Assembly (NCBI RefSeq): GCF_042649125.1
Contig: NZ_JBHRYQ010000002.1
Location: 56,925-120,924 of the forward strand
Origin: Leadbetterella lacunae
GTDB taxonomy: Bacteria; Bacteroidota; Bacteroidia; Cytophagales; Spirosomataceae
Direction: 5' to 3'
Length of the DNA stretch: 64,000 nt
The notes beneath the pieces were generated by a model. The model was not told the DNA's origin, made no database searches, and saw only the letters and a program-made list of their open reading frames with translations. Position numbers and translations under genes: made by a program. This document shows positions 62,607 to 64,000 of the stretch, one piece after another; within the stretch, counting starts at the first letter, position 1; every line of letters starts with the position of its first letter.

Positions 62607-63653
62607 TCATATAAATGGAGACATTCGGAAAAAATGTATCAATAAAGTATGCCAAGGAATTTTAAAATCAAACGTTTTCCTATAGATACTAAACAACAGA
62701 CACAGATTATAAAAACCTGTCCGACTTGAATCGTTTTCCCAAAAGTACGATACCTTTGAAAGTGTAGTAGGTACATGAAACAATGATGATCGTTTTTCTC
62801 CAGATAAATAAGATTCAATTAAAGACAGTCCTAAATTTGTCATTTTTGTCAAATTTATTTCTTCAGAAATAGATAACAAGTGTCCTGTACTATTTTGTGG
62901 ATATTTTTTAATGTATACTAATAGATCTACAACATATTGTAGCCTAAGCCAATATTTTTGTTTACTCTGGTTCGCTATTATTATTTTAAATATAAAATCT
63001 TTATCGCATGATTTGAATCTATGATAATCTGAGAAATTAGTATTTATGGTGGAAAATAAACTATAATCTGATTCGATAATCATCTCCCAATATAGTTGAA
63101 TCCTTAAATGTATGCCATTAGTCAGCTTTTTATCAAGATAGACGTAATTATACAATGTATCGGTCAAGATTTTTTCTATGCAATCTGTGTGTTCAATTTT
63201 TAATTTGAAACCCCTATCTATTAATAGTTGAACCGCTAAAACTAGCTCTTTTCTTTTAACAAATACTTTTATATGATCTGCCTCCCTTAGTGAGTTTTTG
63301 TTATACAAATATTCAAGATAAAATGAACTGTAATAGGGCGTTATAGCAATATGCTTTTCACTAAATGATGCATTTAATACGTGTAATTCATTCTGGATAA
63401 GTGGCTTTCTTAGTGCTTCTATTTTGCAAAATAACTCAAGATGAGACAGTTCTTCATGCTTAAAATTAATTCGATTACAGGCAGCTAAAAAAATTGGACG
63501 AACTTTATGATAAGCTAGTAATTGATGTAGTTTATTCCAATTTATGGTACGGTTAAGGAGTAAACTTTCAAATTCTGATTTTTCTACTTGCAGTATCAAA
63601 AGCTTAATACTTGCAAGTAATATTTTGAGTTCCACAGAATTTTTGTGTGCCAT
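62607..63653 (-). CDS. Nucleotidyltransferase-family protein with degenerate active site
   Basis: 348 residues matching the layout of the uncharacterised nucleotidyltransferase family (PF14907 type) found beside peptide-modification gene clusters. It has an N-terminal helical region (NWNKLHQLLAYHKVRPIFLA), then the region that normally holds the R-x-x-x-D-[IL]-D-L catalytic strand, which here reads SLREADHIKVFVKRK. A helical C-terminal half includes LYWEMIIESDYSLFS and LQYVVDLLVYIKKYPQN. Only one of the catalytic acidic residues remains, so it may be inactive. It is preceded by the partial gene at 63691 on the same strand. Confidence 0.65.
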   Translation of the reverse strand: MAHKNSVELKILLASIKLLILQVEKSEFESLLLNRTINWNKLHQLLAYHKVRPIFLAACNRINFKHEELSHLELFCKIEALRKPLIQNELHVLNASFSEKHIAITPYYSSFYLEYLYNKNSLREADHIKVFVKRKELVLAVQLLIDRGFKLKIEHTDCIEKILTDTLYNYVYLDKKLTNGIHLRIQLYWEMIIESDYSLFSTINTNFSDYHRFKSCDKDFIFKIIIANQSKQKYWLRLQYVVDLLVYIKKYPQNSTGHLLSISEEINLTKMTNLGLSLIESYLSGEKRSSLFHVPTTLSKVSYFWENDSSRTGFYNLCLLFSIYRKTFDFKIPWHTLLIHFFRMSPFI

Positions 63654-63690
63654 GTATAAAAATATCCTTTTTAAGAAAAGACAAATAAAA

Positions 63691-64000
63691 TTAATGATTT
63701 GATTTACTGTATTCTAAAAAACTTGCTTGAATAAACGAATCAATAAAATAGGCAATTCGAATAGAAAATTCATGTATGATGTGGTCTTCTAACATTTCAT
63801 ATTTGTTAAGTTGTTTTTCTAGTCGAAAATATTCGTTCTCTAATATTTTTTTTAAATCAGCGTTTTCAAGGATAAAATCATCAATAATTTTATCAATTTT
63901 GGAATCAAAAGAAATGCGGTCTAAAGTCAAGTTGTTTTTAAATAGTTTATAAGCAATTGATACCGCAAACACATACTTATACGCTTTTCCTAATGGTGGA
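63691..64000 (-). CDS. Partial gene at window edge, hypothetical
   Basis: The frame is open to the window end (PPLGKAYKYVFAVSIAYKLF at the edge), so the N-terminus is missing; the internal GTG at 63972 is not a proven start. The visible 103 residues are a helical, charged C-terminus (RISFDSKIDKIIDDFILENA). I do not recognise it. It lies 37 nt upstream of the nucleotidyltransferase-family gene and is probably cotranscribed with it. Confidence 0.6.
   Translation of the reverse strand, partial: PPLGKAYKYVFAVSIAYKLFKNNLTLDRISFDSKIDKIIDDFILENADLKKILENEYFRLEKQLNKYEMLEDHIIHEFSIRIAYFIDSFIQASFLEYSKSNH

Overview
The window is AT-rich DNA from a member of the Bacteroidota, most likely a Cytophagales-type bacterium. 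The evidence is two TonB-dependent receptors with N-terminal carboxypeptidase-like domains, LytTR response regulators, CHU_C-style Ig-like repeats, a shared C-terminal surface domain ending near a Cys, and very large signal-peptide-bearing YD-repeat (Rhs) proteins. No rRNA, tRNA or CRISPR array was recognised. It is an accessory, rearranged region.

Layout. (1) 1-6.2 kb: a type I restriction-modification operon, hsdM (cut by the window edge), a RhuM-family stub, hsdS, an unknown 189-aa gene and hsdR, with overlapping or nearly overlapping reading frames from the stub onward. (2) 6.2-8.7 kb: two orphan hypothetical genes and three copies of a small stem-loop. (3) 8.7-24.4 kb: a plasmid-like island bounded by two inverted copies of one IS4-type element. 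It holds a ParA ATPase, a small ribbon-helix-helix-like gene, a roughly 80-bp repeat array resembling a replication or partition site, a MobC-like gene and a decayed rep-like gene. Nested inside are two directly repeated, inactivated IS3-family copies that bracket envelope genes: a MauE/thioredoxin fusion, an LptF/LptG permease, a TonB-dependent receptor, a small lipoprotein and Lgt.

(4) 24.4-51 kb: a polymorphic-toxin (Rhs) locus, all on the minus strand. A full-length 2.1-kaa secreted Rhs protein (50975 to 44604) with its candidate immunity gene is followed by displaced Rhs tips, most with a different C-terminal toxin region and an overlapping or abutting small candidate immunity gene. Recognisable chemistries are a GH-E (HNH/Endo VII) nuclease with an ankyrin-repeat partner, a restriction-endonuclease-fold toxin, a GIY-YIG-like nuclease candidate and a probable membrane-acting tip with a transmembrane partner. 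One partner resembles DUF1493. Near-identical core DNA repeats join the modules. Two C-terminal fragments of XRE-type regulators lie at module junctions, and a 1598-aa esterase/Ig-like surface protein sits inside the array. A wrecked serine recombinase lies just upstream, near 52.5 kb.

(5) 53-64 kb: a secreted reprolysin-like metalloprotease, a TonB-dependent receptor, a ParA-like protein with a damaged nucleotide-binding motif, three LytTR genes (two full response regulators, one LytTR-only protein), a nucleotidyltransferase-family protein with a degenerate active site, and a partial gene at the edge.

The most interesting part is the Rhs tip array. It looks like a silent archive of toxin/immunity tips that could be swapped by homologous recombination onto the one gene that still has a signal peptide. 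Other signals worth attention are the clustered tip breakpoints, the relic recombinase, the ParA homologue lacking its signature lysine, and the coding remnant with two in-frame UGA codons.
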